The notes: generated by a model from the sequence alone, not told the origin. Shown: positions 50,029 through 59,944, counted from the first letter of the stretch. The stretch is 64,000 nt of DNA from HRBIN12 sp964447335 (GCA_964447335.1 CAYUSA010000010.1:1-64000); one strand, 5' to 3'. Translations and numbers: made by a program.

Positions 50029-51324
50029 TCAGGCCTCGGAGCGCCTCGTGCGACCCGCGCGGTATCGGATCCGCAGCGGAACGCCCTCGAAGCCGAACTC
50101 GCGACGCAGGCGGTTCTCCAGGTAGCGCTGGTACCCGGCCTCGGGCGGGCGGCCCCCGAACAGGATGAAGGACGGCGGGCCCGAGCTCACCTGCGTGCCG
50201 TAGCGGTACCGCACGCCGCGCGCCGGGCGCTCGGCCTGCGCCTGCTGGAGCACCTGGTTCACCTCCGAGGTCGAGATGCGCTTGGCCCACCGCTCGTGTA
50301 GCTCGAGGAGCGTCGAGGGCAGCCGGAGCACGCCGGTGCCGGTCTTCGCGGACGTCCGCACCACGGATGCTCGAGCGAACCGGGCGACCTCTTCGCCGAG
50401 GTCCTTGAACGTGCGGTCGCGCTCCTCAACGAGATCCCACTTGTTCGCCACGACGAGGAAGGCGCGTCCGATCTCCATCACGCGGGTCGCGATGCGCTTG
50501 TCCTCGGACGTGAAGCCTTCGGTCGCGTCCAGGAGCAGCATCGCGACGTCGGCGCGCTCGATCGCGCGCTCGGCGCGGAGCGTGCTGTAGTACTCGACGG
50601 CCTGCAGGCGGGTCGGGCGACGGAAGCCCGCGGTGTCGACGAACCGCACCCGCCCCGAGGGCCAGGTCACCACGGCGTCGACCGCGTCGCGAGTCGTGCC
50701 GGCCTCCTCGTACACGACCGAGCGCTCCTCGCCTACCAGCCGGTTGAACAGCGAGGACTTGCCGACGTTCGGCCTGCCGACGAGCGCGAAGGCGGGCTCA
50801 CCCTCAGGTTCAGGCTCGGCGCGCTCCTCGGGCAGCAGGGCGACGATGCGATCGAGCAGGTCGCCCGAGCCCCTCCCGTGCAGGGCCGAGACCATCACCG
50901 GCTCCCCGAGCCCGAGGGCGTGGAACGCGGTCGCGTCGGCCTCGTCGCGTTCGGTGTCGACCTTGTTCGCGACGACCACCACCGGCACCGCGGCGCGGCG
51001 CAACCGGCGGGCGAGCGCCGCGTCGCCCTCGAGCGGGCCGGTGCGCACGTCCACCACGAGCAGCACCACGTCGGCGAGCTCGGCCGCACGCTCGGCCTGC
51101 GCCGACACGAGCGCCTCGATGCCCCTCGCGCCGCGCAGGAAGCCCCCGGTGTCGACGAGCCGGAACGTCCGACCGCGCCACGTGGCCTCGAGCTCGACGC
51201 GGTCGCGCGTCACGCCGGGCATCTCGTGGGCGATCGCCTCGCGGCCGCCGAAGAGCCGGTTGACGAGCGTGGACTTACCGACGTTCTGCCTGCCGACGAG
51301 CGCGACGGCCGGGGTCCCGCTCAC
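50029..51324 (-). CDS. der: ribosome-associated GTPase Der (EngA)
   Basis: 431 residues with two GTPase domains. The first G1 is GRQNVGKST, the second GRPNVGKSS, each followed by DTGG/DTAG and NKVD/NKWD motifs, then a KH-like C-terminal domain. It is required for 50S ribosome maturation. It shares an overlap with cmk (4 bases). Confidence 0.95.
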   Translation of the reverse strand: MSGTPAVALVGRQNVGKSTLVNRLFGGREAIAHEMPGVTRDRVELEATWRGRTFRLVDTGGFLRGARGIEALVSAQAERAAELADVVLLVVDVRTGPLEGDAALARRLRRAAVPVVVVANKVDTERDEADATAFHALGLGEPVMVSALHGRGSGDLLDRIVALLPEERAEPEPEGEPAFALVGRPNVGKSSLFNRLVGEERSVVYEEAGTTRDAVDAVVTWPSGRVRFVDTAGFRRPTRLQAVEYYSTLRAERAIERADVAMLLLDATEGFTSEDKRIATRVMEIGRAFLVVANKWDLVEERDRTFKDLGEEVARFARASVVRTSAKTGTGVLRLPSTLLELHERWAKRISTSEVNQVLQQAQAERPARGVRYRYGTQVSSGPPSFILFGGRPPEAGYQRYLENRLRREFGFEGVPLRIRYRAGRTRRSEA

Positions 51325-51980
51325 GCCGGGCCCCCGATCCGCGCTCTCGCCTCGGAGAGCACGAGCGCGAACACCGCGTCGACATCGAGGTGCGTCGAGT
51401 CGACCTCGAGGTCGGCGTCGAGCGGCGGGACGTGCCGGGCGTCCTGCTCGTCCCGCGCGGCGATCGCGCGCTCGACCTCCGGCGCCTTCCGACGCCCGCG
51501 CTCGAGCGCCCGGCGGCCGGCTCGCTCCTCGGGCTTCGCGCCGAGCACGACCCGGAGACTCGCGTCCGGGAACACGACCGAGCCGATGTCTCGACCCTCC
51601 ATCACGGCTCCCCGTGCGCCGAGCCGCCGCTGCTCGTCCCGCATCAGGTCGCGGAGCACCGGGTGGCGCGCAACCCGCGAGACCGCGGCCTCGACCTCGG
51701 GCGTGGTGAGCTCGTCGCCGGGCGGGGCACCGTCGATCCGCAGCTCGGGCGGGCTCGTTCCGGGGTCGAGGTCGAAGATGAGGCCCCGCGCGAGGCTCGC
51801 GAGCGCCGGCCCGTCGTCGAGATCCAGGGCCGCCCGGAGCGCGTGCAGCGTGACCGCTCGGTACATGGCTCCCGTGTTCACGTACGGCAGGCCGAGCGCG
51901 GAGGCAAGGCGCCTGGCCAGCGTGCTCTTGCCCGAGCCCGCGGGGCCGTCGATCGCGATGACGACCGGAGGAGCCTCCAC
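51321..51980 (-). CDS. cmk: cytidylate kinase
   Basis: 219 residues. P-loop DGPAGSGKST, NTGAMYRAVTL and the GRDIGSVVFPDA motif identify CMP kinase. It phosphorylates CMP and dCMP. GTG 51980 is chosen because GGAGG lies just before it and the aroA stop is next to it. Part of the aroA-cmk-der run. Confidence 0.94.
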   Translation of the reverse strand: MEAPPVVIAIDGPAGSGKSTLARRLASALGLPYVNTGAMYRAVTLHALRAALDLDDGPALASLARGLIFDLDPGTSPPELRIDGAPPGDELTTPEVEAAVSRVARHPVLRDLMRDEQRRLGARGAVMEGRDIGSVVFPDASLRVVLGAKPEERAGRRALERGRRKAPEVERAIAARDEQDARHVPPLDADLEVDSTHLDVDAVFALVLSEARARIGGPA

Positions 51981-51981
51981 C

Positions 51982-53349
51982 TCAACCTCCGATCCGAGCG
52001 CCGAGCGCTCGAAGCGTCTGGATGAACCCCGGGAAGGACACGTCCGCCGCCTCGACGCCCTCGACCTCGACGGCGGACCGCGCGGCGAGGGCCGCGACGC
52101 AGAGCGCCATCGCCATGCGGTGGTCGCCGCCCGCGCGGTGCGCGCCGCCCTGGAGCCCGCCGCCGGCCACGACGAGGTCGTCGTCCTCGACACCGGCGTG
52201 CCCGCCGAGGGCGCGGAGCATCTCCACGAGGCCACGCAGGCGGTCGCTCTCCTTCACGCGGAGCTCTCGCGCGCCGAGGAACCTGGACTCGCCGGCGGCG
52301 TGCGCGGCGAGCGCCGCGAGGACCGGGACCTCGTCGATCACGTTCGGCAGCTCCTCCGGGGCGACGCTCGTTCCGGTCCGCCCCTCGCAAGCCTCCACGT
52401 GGAGCCCCCCCACCGGCTCGCCGGGCCCGGTCCCCGTGACGGTCGTCCGCGTTCGCACGCCCATACGCTCCATCACCTCGAGGAAGCGGGTTCGCGTCGG
52501 GTTGAGGCCGACGCCGGCGACCGTGAGCTCGGCGCCGGTGAGGGCGGCTCCGGCCACCAGGAACGCCGCCGAGGAGGGATCGCCCGGCACGGCCGCGGAG
52601 AACCCAGCGTGTCGGAAGGCGCGCACCGTGACCGAGCCCCCGGTCGAGACGTCCACGGGTGCGCCGAGGTGCTCGAGCGCCCGCTCGGTGTGGTCCCGGG
52701 TCCCCACCGGCTCGACGACGGTCGTCTCGCCCTCGGCCTCGAGGCCGGCGAGGAGCACGGCGCTCTTCACCTGCGCGCTGGGGACCAAGGCCACGTGCCG
52801 GATCCCGACGAGCGGACCGCCCCGGACCTCGAGCGGGGCGTGGCCGTCGGTAGCCTGGAGGCTCGCGCCCATCCGCCGGAGCGGCTCTGCGACGCGCTCC
52901 ATAGGGCGGGTGCGGAGGCTGTCGTCGCCGGTCAGCACCGTGGTGAACGGGCACGCGGCGACCACGCCGGCGAGAAGTCGCATCGTCGTGCCCGAGTTGC
53001 CGCAGTCGAGCTCCGTCGCCGGAACCTGCAGTCCACCTCGACCTCTCGCCTCGATGCGCACCGCGGCCGAGCCGGGTCGAGGTTCACCCTTGTTGAACGT
53101 GAAACCGTCAGTGTCCGCGGGGCGGGCAGGGCTCGAGCCCCAACCTTCGAGTGCATCTCGAGCGTCGGGTACGAGCGCCGCGAGACAGCGTGCGGTCGAG
53201 CGCACGTCCAGCGCAGGTGGAAGGTCACGGAGCTCACTCGTGCCCTCGGCCGTCGCCGCGAGGATCACCCAGCGGTGCGCGATCGACTTGTCCCCCGGGA
53301 CGCGGCTCGAGCCTCCCACGGTGCCACCGGGTTCGATCCGGACTCGCAC
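51982..53349 (-). CDS. aroA: 3-phosphoshikimate 1-carboxyvinyltransferase (EPSP synthase)
   Basis: 455 residues with two inverse alpha/beta domains. Typical motifs include PGDKSIAHRWVILAA near the start, DCGNSGTTMRLLAGV (shikimate site) and KESDRLRGLVEML. It makes EPSP in the shikimate pathway. It is followed by cmk and preceded by tyrA and aroH, so chorismate and tyrosine synthesis are clustered. Confidence 0.95.
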   Translation of the reverse strand: MRVRIEPGGTVGGSSRVPGDKSIAHRWVILAATAEGTSELRDLPPALDVRSTARCLAALVPDARDALEGWGSSPARPADTDGFTFNKGEPRPGSAAVRIEARGRGGLQVPATELDCGNSGTTMRLLAGVVAACPFTTVLTGDDSLRTRPMERVAEPLRRMGASLQATDGHAPLEVRGGPLVGIRHVALVPSAQVKSAVLLAGLEAEGETTVVEPVGTRDHTERALEHLGAPVDVSTGGSVTVRAFRHAGFSAAVPGDPSSAAFLVAGAALTGAELTVAGVGLNPTRTRFLEVMERMGVRTRTTVTGTGPGEPVGGLHVEACEGRTGTSVAPEELPNVIDEVPVLAALAAHAAGESRFLGARELRVKESDRLRGLVEMLRALGGHAGVEDDDLVVAGGGLQGGAHRAGGDHRMAMALCVAALAARSAVEVEGVEAADVSFPGFIQTLRALGARIGG

Positions 53350-53358
53350 AGCGGCTCC

Positions 53359-54453
53359 TCAGGCCAGGCGGAGCGGCTCGAACCACCGCTCGCGCAGCAC
53401 GCGCTCGGCCTCGTCGGCGGCGCCCGCGGCGACGGTGAGATACACCGTCCCGCGACCGCCCTCCGGCGAGTGCACGATCTGGAGGTCCTCGATGTTCACC
53501 CCGGCCGCGCCGAGCGCCGCCGTGAGCTCGGCGAGCACTCCGGGGCGATCCGGGATCGGCACCTGGATCACCGAGACCCCGGACTTCACCTGCGGCTTCG
53601 CCGTGAGCGCGAGCCGCGCCTCCTTCGCGAGGGCGAACGCCTCCTCGACCTCGGCCGCGCGCTCCTCGAGCACGAGGTCCCGCATCTGCAGCAGCCGGTC
53701 CGCGTACCGCTCCAGCGCTCCGGCGATCGCCTCCCGGTTGGCCAGGAGGATGTCCGACCAGAGGTGCGGGCTCGAGGCCGCGAGTCGCGTGAGATCGCGG
53801 AACCCCCCGGCCGCGAGCAGCAGGATCTCGGGCTCCCCGGCCTCCTCGGTCGCCGCGAGCCCCATGAGCGCCGTCGAGGCGACCTGCGGCAGGTGGCTCA
53901 CCATCGCGACGAGCCGGTCGTGGCGCTCGGCATCGATCCGGACGGGGCTCGCACCGACACGCCGGATCCACGCCTCGAGTCGCTGTACCGAGGCTTCATC
54001 GGAGCATTCGGTCCCCGAGAGCACCCACACGATCCCGTCGACGACGGCCGGCGACGCGCGATCGGGGCCCGAGCGCTCCGAGCCACCCATCGGATGGCCG
54101 CCGACGAACCGATCCAGGTGAGCGGGGTCGGCCGCGTCCCGGACCTCGGCCAGGACGTGGGACTTCACGCTGCCGACGTCGGTGACGACGGCCTCGGGCG
54201 CGGCCGCGAGCGCCGCGGCGACCAGGCTCGCGAGCGATGGGATGGGCGTGCAGACGAACACCAGCGTCGCCCCGTGCACGCACTCCTGCAGGGTGTGCGC
54301 GGGCGTGAGGCCGGAGCGCTCGACGGCCCGGGCGAGCGCATCCGGGTCCGCGTCGTACCCGCGCACGGCGTCGCCGGCGCGGATCGCCGCCATGGCGATC
54401 GAGGTGCCGATGAGACCGGTGCCGACGACCGCGACGCGCTCAGCCGAGGTCAT
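53359..54453 (-). CDS. tyrA: prephenate dehydrogenase with ACT domain
   Basis: 364 residues. An N-terminal NAD(P)-binding fold (VAVVGTGLIGTSIAMA) is followed by the helical dimerisation part and a C-terminal ACT domain (about 290-360; VIQVPIPDRPGVLAELTAALGAAGVNIEDL). VGGHPMGGSE supplies the catalytic His region. It oxidises prephenate to 4-hydroxyphenylpyruvate; the ACT domain suggests feedback control by Tyr. It overlaps aroH by 14 bases. Confidence 0.93.
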   Translation of the reverse strand: MTSAERVAVVGTGLIGTSIAMAAIRAGDAVRGYDADPDALARAVERSGLTPAHTLQECVHGATLVFVCTPIPSLASLVAAALAAAPEAVVTDVGSVKSHVLAEVRDAADPAHLDRFVGGHPMGGSERSGPDRASPAVVDGIVWVLSGTECSDEASVQRLEAWIRRVGASPVRIDAERHDRLVAMVSHLPQVASTALMGLAATEEAGEPEILLLAAGGFRDLTRLAASSPHLWSDILLANREAIAGALERYADRLLQMRDLVLEERAAEVEEAFALAKEARLALTAKPQVKSGVSVIQVPIPDRPGVLAELTAALGAAGVNIEDLQIVHSPEGGRGTVYLTVAAGAADEAERVLRERWFEPLRLA

Positions 54454-54808
54454 CGCGCAGCGACTCCGCGCCGTCCAGGTACACGGGCACGACCTCGGCC
54501 TGCGAGCGCTCGGTGTGGAAGTGCATGAGCACGCGGACGACCCTGGGCATCGAGCCCTCGACGGGGATCTCACGGGCGCACATGAGCGGCACCGCCCCGA
54601 GCCCCATGCGCCGAGCGGCCTCGGCCGGGAAGGCGGACACCAGGTCCTCGGTCGTCGTGAAGAAGGCGCTCACGATGTCGGCCTCCTCGACTGCGTTGCG
54701 GCGCAAGACATCCGAGAGCAGGCGCTCGGTGGCGGACAGCACGGCGTCGGCGGAGTCCTCCGCCACACAGATGGCCCCCCGGACCGCACGGACACGCTGC
54801 TCACCCAC
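54440..54808 (-). CDS. aroH: chorismate mutase, AroH class
   Basis: 122 residues of the trimeric AroH type: VRAVRGAICVAEDS at the start, LLSDVLRRNAVEEADIVSAFFTTTEDL and FPAEAARRMG, with MCAREIPVEGSM and a C-terminal HFHTERS. It converts chorismate to prephenate for TyrA encoded next. GTG 54808 gives the expected start; the frame is open further upstream. Confidence 0.9.
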   Translation of the reverse strand: MGEQRVRAVRGAICVAEDSADAVLSATERLLSDVLRRNAVEEADIVSAFFTTTEDLVSAFPAEAARRMGLGAVPLMCAREIPVEGSMPRVVRVLMHFHTERSQAEVVPVYLDGAESLRDDLG

Positions 54809-54892
54809 CGGCTCGGCGCCAAGGCTACAGGGCCGGGCCGGCACTCACCTGGCGGAGCCGCGGGGATCGCGGGTCCTCGCCGGGTGTGGCCC

Positions 54893-55612
54893 TCAGAGAC
54901 CGGCGGCCCGGTACAGCGCTCGGATCTCCTCCGCGGAGAGCTCACGCACCTCGCCGGCCCGGAGCCGCCCGAGCCGGATCGGCCCGACACGCACGCGGAC
55001 GAGCCGAAGGACCGGGAGCCCGACGGCCGCGAGCATGCGCCGGACCTCGCGCTTGCGGCCCTCCCCCATCACCACGCGGACGGCGCCACGGCCGCTGGCG
55101 CGTCCGGCCGAGCGCGCGGCGAGCGCCCGCGCGGGACCGTCCTCGAGCGCGACCCCGCGACGAAGGCGCGAGAGGTGACGCTCGGTGGGCATGCCCTGGA
55201 CCTCGGCCAGGTACTCCTTCTCGACCCCGTGGCGAGGGTGCGACAGCCGGTTCGCGAGCTCGCCGTCGTTCGTGAGGACGAGCAGGCCTTCCGAGTCGCG
55301 GTCCAGACGTCCGACCGGGAAGACACGAGGCCCCTCGGGAAGGAACTGCCGGAGGTCGGAGGCGGCGTGGGCGTCGCGCATCGTCGTCGTCACGCCGGCC
55401 GGCTTGTGCAAGACCAGGTAGCGGAGCTCCGGGTCGGTGCTCACCCGGTGGCCGCCGACCGTGACCTCGTCGACGGCGGGATCGACCCGGTCACCGAGCG
55501 TGGCGACCCGCCCGTTCACGCCGACCCGTCCGGCCCGGATGAGATCCTCGCACGCCCTCCGAGAGCCGAAGCCGGCTCGCGCGAGCGCGCGCTGGAGGCG
55601 TTCCTCGGGCAT
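54893..55612 (-). CDS. pseudouridine synthase, RluB/RsuA type
   Basis: 239 residues: N-terminal S4 RNA-binding domain (ERLQRALARAGFGSRRACEDLI) and RsuA-family catalytic domain with the Asp in GRLDRDSEGLLVLTNDGEL. It probably pseudouridylates 23S rRNA near position 2605 as RluB does, or 16S. ATG 55612 starts just after the scpB stop; the tail has AGLPVLRLVRVRVGPI, typical of the family. Confidence 0.92.
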   Translation of the reverse strand: MPEERLQRALARAGFGSRRACEDLIRAGRVGVNGRVATLGDRVDPAVDEVTVGGHRVSTDPELRYLVLHKPAGVTTTMRDAHAASDLRQFLPEGPRVFPVGRLDRDSEGLLVLTNDGELANRLSHPRHGVEKEYLAEVQGMPTERHLSRLRRGVALEDGPARALAARSAGRASGRGAVRVVMGEGRKREVRRMLAAVGLPVLRLVRVRVGPIRLGRLRAGEVRELSAEEIRALYRAAGL

Positions 55613-55616
55613 GCGG

Positions 55617-56177
55617 CTACTCGCCGCCGGCGGCCTCGGCGTCGGCCTCGTCGACCTTGCCGAGGAGCGGTGCGAGCGGCGGGAGCGCCGAGAGCGACGG
55701 CAGGCCGAGGCGCTCGAGGAACTCCGGCGACGTCCCATAGAGCATCGGGCGCCCGGGTCCCTCCTCACGGCCGACCTCGGCGACGAGCCCGCGGTCGATG
55801 AGCGCGCGCAGTACCCCGTCGGAGTTCACGCCGCGGATCGCCGAGATCTGGTGCCGCGTGACCGGCTGCTTGTAGGCGACGATCGCGAGGGTCTCGAGCG
55901 CCGCCTTCGTGAGCCGCGCGTGCCGCGAGGACAGCACGTAGCGCTCGACGACGGGCGCCGCGTCGGGGCTCGTCGTGAGGCGCCATCCGCCGGCGACGGT
56001 GCGGAGCACGAGTCCCGCCCCTCGCTCCTCGTACGAGCGCGCGAGCGCCTCGCAGAGCTCGTCGACGTGGCGGCGCTCCACGTCGAGCGCCTGCGCGAGG
56101 ACGATCGAGGCAACCGGCTCGTCCGAGACGAACAGGAGCGCCTCGAGGTCCCGGAACAGCTCCGCGCCGTCGCTCAT
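55617..56177 (-). CDS. scpB: segregation and condensation protein B
   Basis: 186 residues with two winged-helix domains (LEALLFVSDEPVASIVLAQAL and AALETLAIVAYKQPVTRHQISAIRGVNSDGVLRALIDRGLV). It joins ScpA in the SMC complex. ATG 56177 overlaps the scpA stop and GGGAGGG is upstream. Confidence 0.93.
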   Translation of the reverse strand: MSDGAELFRDLEALLFVSDEPVASIVLAQALDVERRHVDELCEALARSYEERGAGLVLRTVAGGWRLTTSPDAAPVVERYVLSSRHARLTKAALETLAIVAYKQPVTRHQISAIRGVNSDGVLRALIDRGLVAEVGREEGPGRPMLYGTSPEFLERLGLPSLSALPPLAPLLGKVDEADAEAAGGE

Positions 56178-56923
56178 GCCCGACCCTCCCACCGGACCTC
56201 GATCTCGCCGAACGTCTCGGCCTGCGCGAGGTCGACCTTGCCCTCACGGTACAGCTCGAGGAGCGCGAGGAACCGCACGACCACCTGGATGCGCTCGTCG
56301 CAGTCGGCCACGAGCTCTCGGAACAGCGCCTCGCCGAGGCGCTCCAGGTGCCCGCGCACCGCCTGCGTGGCCTCGGCCATCGTGTAGCGGATCGGCGTGA
56401 CGTGCGAGAGGTCCACCATCGGCGGCGGGCGGAGCAGCGATGCGGCGAGTCGTGCGAGGTCCTGCGCCGCAACCTTCTCCATCACGTCGGGATACAGGTG
56501 CGCGAACTCCGGCGGCGGGCCCGCGTCGCGCGGGAAGTGGCGAGCCTCCTCCTCCACGCGCCGCGAGAGGTCGGCGGCCACACGACGGAAGGCCGCGAGC
56601 TCCAGGCTCCGCGCGTACACGAGGTCGGGCGAGACGCCGAGCAGGTCCTCCTCGTCCAGGACCTCGTGCCGGGGCATCAGGCGCCCGACCTTCAGCTCGA
56701 GCAGGATCGCGCAGACGGCGAGGAACCACGTCGCCTCCTCGAGGCTCCACGCGTCGGCATCCTTCGCGTGCTCGAGGAAGCGCTCGGTCACCGTGCCGAC
56801 GGCGACGTCGCACACGTCGATCTTCTGGTCGAGCAGCAGGTCCGCGAGGAGCCGGAACGGGCCGACGAACACCGGAAGCTCGACGGCGAAGCCTCCCGCG
56901 TCACCGCGCTCCTCGGTCGTCAT
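56174..56923 (-). CDS. scpA: segregation and condensation protein A
   Basis: 249 residues: VFVGPFRLLADLLLDQKIDVCDVAVGTVTERFLEH and the C-terminal VRFLALLELYREGKVDLAQAETFGEI, both typical of the kleisin ScpA. It bridges SMC heads. An overlap with trpS (4 bases) and scpB shows tight coupling in this long operon. Confidence 0.93.
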   Translation of the reverse strand: MTTEERGDAGGFAVELPVFVGPFRLLADLLLDQKIDVCDVAVGTVTERFLEHAKDADAWSLEEATWFLAVCAILLELKVGRLMPRHEVLDEEDLLGVSPDLVYARSLELAAFRRVAADLSRRVEEEARHFPRDAGPPPEFAHLYPDVMEKVAAQDLARLAASLLRPPPMVDLSHVTPIRYTMAEATQAVRGHLERLGEALFRELVADCDERIQVVVRFLALLELYREGKVDLAQAETFGEIEVRWEGRA

Positions 56924-57924
56924 GACAGGTGCATGGCCGCGCGGACGGCGCCGATCGTCTCCTCGACGACCGGACGCACCTTGGCCGCGCCGGCGGCCAG
57001 GACCTCCTCGGCGAGCGCGGCGCGGTGCTCGAGCTCCTCGCGCCGCTCACGGAAGTCGGCGAAGGTCGCGACGATCCGGTCCGCGAGGTTCGTCTTGCAG
57101 TCCACGCAGCCAAGCTCGCCCGTGCGGCAGTTGGCCTCGGTCCATCCCAGGATGTCGGGCGAGAACCGGCCGTGGAGCGTGAAGATGGGGCAGATCTCGG
57201 GGCGGCCGGGGTCGCCGCGCCGGATCTTCTCCGGGTCGGTGATGAAGGTGCGGACCGTGCGGCGGATCTCGTCCTCGTCATCGCGGACGTTCACGACATT
57301 GTCGAGCGATTTCGACATCTTCCGCCCGTCGGTGCCCGGGATGAGGGGCGTCTCCGAGAGCAACGGCTGCGGCTCGACGAGCACGTCGCCGTACAGGCGG
57401 TTGAAGCGGCGCACGACCTCCCGCGAGAGCTCGAGGTGCGGGACCTGGTCCTCCCCCACCGGCACGAGCTCGCCCTTGACGATCGTGATGTCGACCGTCT
57501 GCAGCACCGGGTAGCCGAGCAACCCGTAGTTCGCGATGTCGCGCTCGGCGTTGTCCCGCAGGCGCTCCTTGTAGGTGGGCACGCGTTCGAGCCACCCGAG
57601 CGGGGTGATCATGCCGAGCAAGAGGTTCATCTCGGCCACCTCCTTCACATCGGATTGCCGGTAGAGCGTGACGCGCTCGGGGTCGATCCCCGCGGCAAGG
57701 AGGTCGAGCACGAGCTCGAGCGTATAGCCGGGGAGCTCGTCCGTGCGGTCGAAGTGGGTCGTGAGCATGTGCCAGTCCGCGATGAAGTAGAAGCACTCGT
57801 GCTCCTCCTGCAGCCGCAGCATGTTCTGCACGTTGCCGAACCAATGGCCGACGTGCATCGGGCCGGTCGGCCGGTAGCCGGTCAGGACGCGCTTCGTGCG
57901 CTCGGTCGGGTTCGCACTGCTCAC
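56920..57924 (-). CDS. trpS: tryptophanyl-tRNA synthetase
   Basis: 334-residue class I synthetase with the HIGH-like motif GPMHVGHWFGN, and KMSKSLDN. The central region contains VLQTVDITIVKGELVPVGEDQVPHLELSREV. It charges tRNA-Trp. GTG 57924 has a TATCCT box 10 bases upstream. Confidence 0.95.
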   Translation of the reverse strand: MSSANPTERTKRVLTGYRPTGPMHVGHWFGNVQNMLRLQEEHECFYFIADWHMLTTHFDRTDELPGYTLELVLDLLAAGIDPERVTLYRQSDVKEVAEMNLLLGMITPLGWLERVPTYKERLRDNAERDIANYGLLGYPVLQTVDITIVKGELVPVGEDQVPHLELSREVVRRFNRLYGDVLVEPQPLLSETPLIPGTDGRKMSKSLDNVVNVRDDEDEIRRTVRTFITDPEKIRRGDPGRPEICPIFTLHGRFSPDILGWTEANCRTGELGCVDCKTNLADRIVATFADFRERREELEHRAALAEEVLAAGAAKVRPVVEETIGAVRAAMHLS

Positions 57925-57970
57925 GATGGCGGCAAGGATAGCGCGGTGACCCCCGGGCCCCTCGGAGCGC

Positions 57971-58621
57971 TCAGCAGATGAGGATGTCCCCGCCCGCGAG
58001 GAGCGACGTGAGCGCCTGCGCGAGCGCCCGCACGATCGACAGGAGCGGCCCGGCGAGCAGGAAGAAGATCACGAGCACGAACAGCACGAGGTACTGGTCG
58101 AGGTTCGCGTAGACCTCGCGCGCCCGGGGCGGGAGAGCGCGCGCGAGGAGCTTCGCGCCGTCGAGCCCGGGCACCGGCATCAGCTGGAAGACGAACATGT
58201 AGACGTTCACGAGGAAGAACGCATACGCGAGCTCGAGCACGTCCCCCGCGAGCCCGACGCGCAGCAGCGCCCCCGCGATGCCGGCGAGCGCGAGGTTCGC
58301 CCCGAGGCCCGCGAGCGTGATCGTCGTCGGGTCGCGCTTGGGGTTGCGGAGGTGGTAGGTGTCGAGCGGCATCGGCTTCGCGTAGGCGAAGATCGGCAGC
58401 AGGCAGCCCTGGCCCGTGGCGACGAGCACCAGGATGAGCCCAGGCAGGACGAGGCTTCCGAACGGGTCGACGAGGGGCTTGGGGTTCAGCGTGAGGCGGC
58501 CCCACCGCCGAGGCGCGGAGTCACCGAGCTTGTCGGCGGCGAAGGCGTGGGCGTACTCGTGCAGGACGAGGCTCGGCACGAGGGCGACCAGCAGGAACGC
58601 GGCGAACCTCAGATCCTCCAT
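57971..58621 (-). CDS. M50 site-2 protease family membrane protein
   Basis: 216 residues: HEYAH zinc motif (His21, Glu22, His25), the third-ligand motif LMPVPGLDGAKLL, and five or six membrane helices, with a small cytoplasmic insert (NPKPLVDPFGS). It resembles the YwhC-type peptidases with no PDZ domain. Substrate unknown. Its ATG is right after the stop of the thymidine phosphorylase gene. Confidence 0.88.
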   Translation of the reverse strand: MEDLRFAAFLLVALVPSLVLHEYAHAFAADKLGDSAPRRWGRLTLNPKPLVDPFGSLVLPGLILVLVATGQGCLLPIFAYAKPMPLDTYHLRNPKRDPTTITLAGLGANLALAGIAGALLRVGLAGDVLELAYAFFLVNVYMFVFQLMPVPGLDGAKLLARALPPRAREVYANLDQYLVLFVLVIFFLLAGPLLSIVRALAQALTSLLAGGDILIC

Positions 58622-58624
58622 GCC

Positions 58625-59944
58625 CTAGCCTCCGTACCAGCCGTACACGAGCGCAGGTGCTTCCACGGGGCCCTCGGACCACGAGAGCGCCCCCAGCACG
58701 CGCTCGGCGCCCGTGGCCGCCGCGTCCTCGTCCCGGGCGTGCACGGCACCGAGCTCCTGGCCTGCCTCCACCCGGTCGCCGACCTTCGGCCGGAACACGA
58801 CCCCGACGGCCGGGTCCACGGGATCGCCCTTGCGCTTGCGGCCGGCCCCGAGGTCCGCGCTCGCACGACCGATCTCCTCGGCGTCCACCCGCGCGAGGTA
58901 TCCGGTGGCGGGCGCAGGGATCCGGCGCACCACGGGGGCCGAGGGCAGCACGCTCGCAGGGTCGTCCACGACGCGAGGGTCGCCGCCCTGGTGCTCCACC
59001 ATCCGGCGGAACACCTCGAGCGCCTCTCCGCCGTCGAGGGCGCGCTCGGCGCGGGCGCGAGCCTCCACCTGCCCGAGACCGAGCAGGCGCACCTGCGCCT
59101 CGGCCGCGAAGACCACCACGGCCTCCCGCAACCGGCCCCTCCCGCTCCCGCGCAGGAGCTCGATCGTCTCGATGACGTCGAGCGCGTTGCCGATCGCGCT
59201 GCCGAGCGGCTGGGACATGTCCGTGACCGCGACCCGGCAGGTCCGGCCCCAGTCGCGCGCGAGGTCCGCGCAGGCGGTCGCGAGCGCACCCGCCTCCTGG
59301 ACGGTCTTCATGAACGCACCGCTCCCCGCCTTCACGTCGAGCAGGATGAGGTCGGTGTCGATGGCGAGCTTCTTCGACATCACGCTCGAGGCGATGAGCG
59401 GGATCGTCGGGACGGTGGCCGTCGCGTCCCGGAGCGCGTAGAGCTTGCCGTCCGCGGGCACGAGGTCCGCCGTCTGGGCGGCCACAGCGCACCCGATCTC
59501 CTCCACCTGGCGCACGAACGCGTCAGCCTCGAGGTCCGTCCGCAGTCCCGGGATCGATTCCAGCTTGTCGAGGGTTCCGCCCGTGTGCCCGAGCCCCCGC
59601 CCAGACAGCTTCGCGACCGCGAGCCCGAGCGCCGCCGCGAGCGGCGCGAACACCAGGGTCACGCCGTCGGCCACCCCGCCCGTCGAGTGCTTGTCCACCG
59701 TCGGTCGCGACACGCCCCCGAGCACGATCGTGCGTCCGGAGCCCACCATCGCCCGCGTGAGCGCGAGGGTCTCCTGCGCGTCCAGCCCGCGGATGAAGAC
59801 CGCCATCAGGAACGCCGAGGCGAGGTAGTCCGGGATCTCGTCCCGCGCGTACGCGAGCACGAAGCCTTCGAGCTCATCGGCAGACAGGGTGCGCCCGTCG
59901 CGCTTCGCGGCGACGACGTCCCTCGGGTCCGCGCCGCTCAGCAT
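58625..59944 (-). CDS. thymidine/pyrimidine-nucleoside phosphorylase
   Basis: 439 residues with the conserved VDKHSTGGVADG, KLSGRGLGHTGGTLDKLES and VKAGSGAFMKT signatures, plus a C-terminal PYNP domain. It cleaves thymidine or uridine to base and (deoxy)ribose-1-phosphate. Gene deoB lies 112 bp upstream, so deoxynucleoside salvage is the likely joint function. Confidence 0.94.
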   Translation of the reverse strand: MLSGADPRDVVAAKRDGRTLSADELEGFVLAYARDEIPDYLASAFLMAVFIRGLDAQETLALTRAMVGSGRTIVLGGVSRPTVDKHSTGGVADGVTLVFAPLAAALGLAVAKLSGRGLGHTGGTLDKLESIPGLRTDLEADAFVRQVEEIGCAVAAQTADLVPADGKLYALRDATATVPTIPLIASSVMSKKLAIDTDLILLDVKAGSGAFMKTVQEAGALATACADLARDWGRTCRVAVTDMSQPLGSAIGNALDVIETIELLRGSGRGRLREAVVVFAAEAQVRLLGLGQVEARARAERALDGGEALEVFRRMVEHQGGDPRVVDDPASVLPSAPVVRRIPAPATGYLARVDAEEIGRASADLGAGRKRKGDPVDPAVGVVFRPKVGDRVEAGQELGAVHARDEDAAATGAERVLGALSWSEGPVEAPALVYGWYGG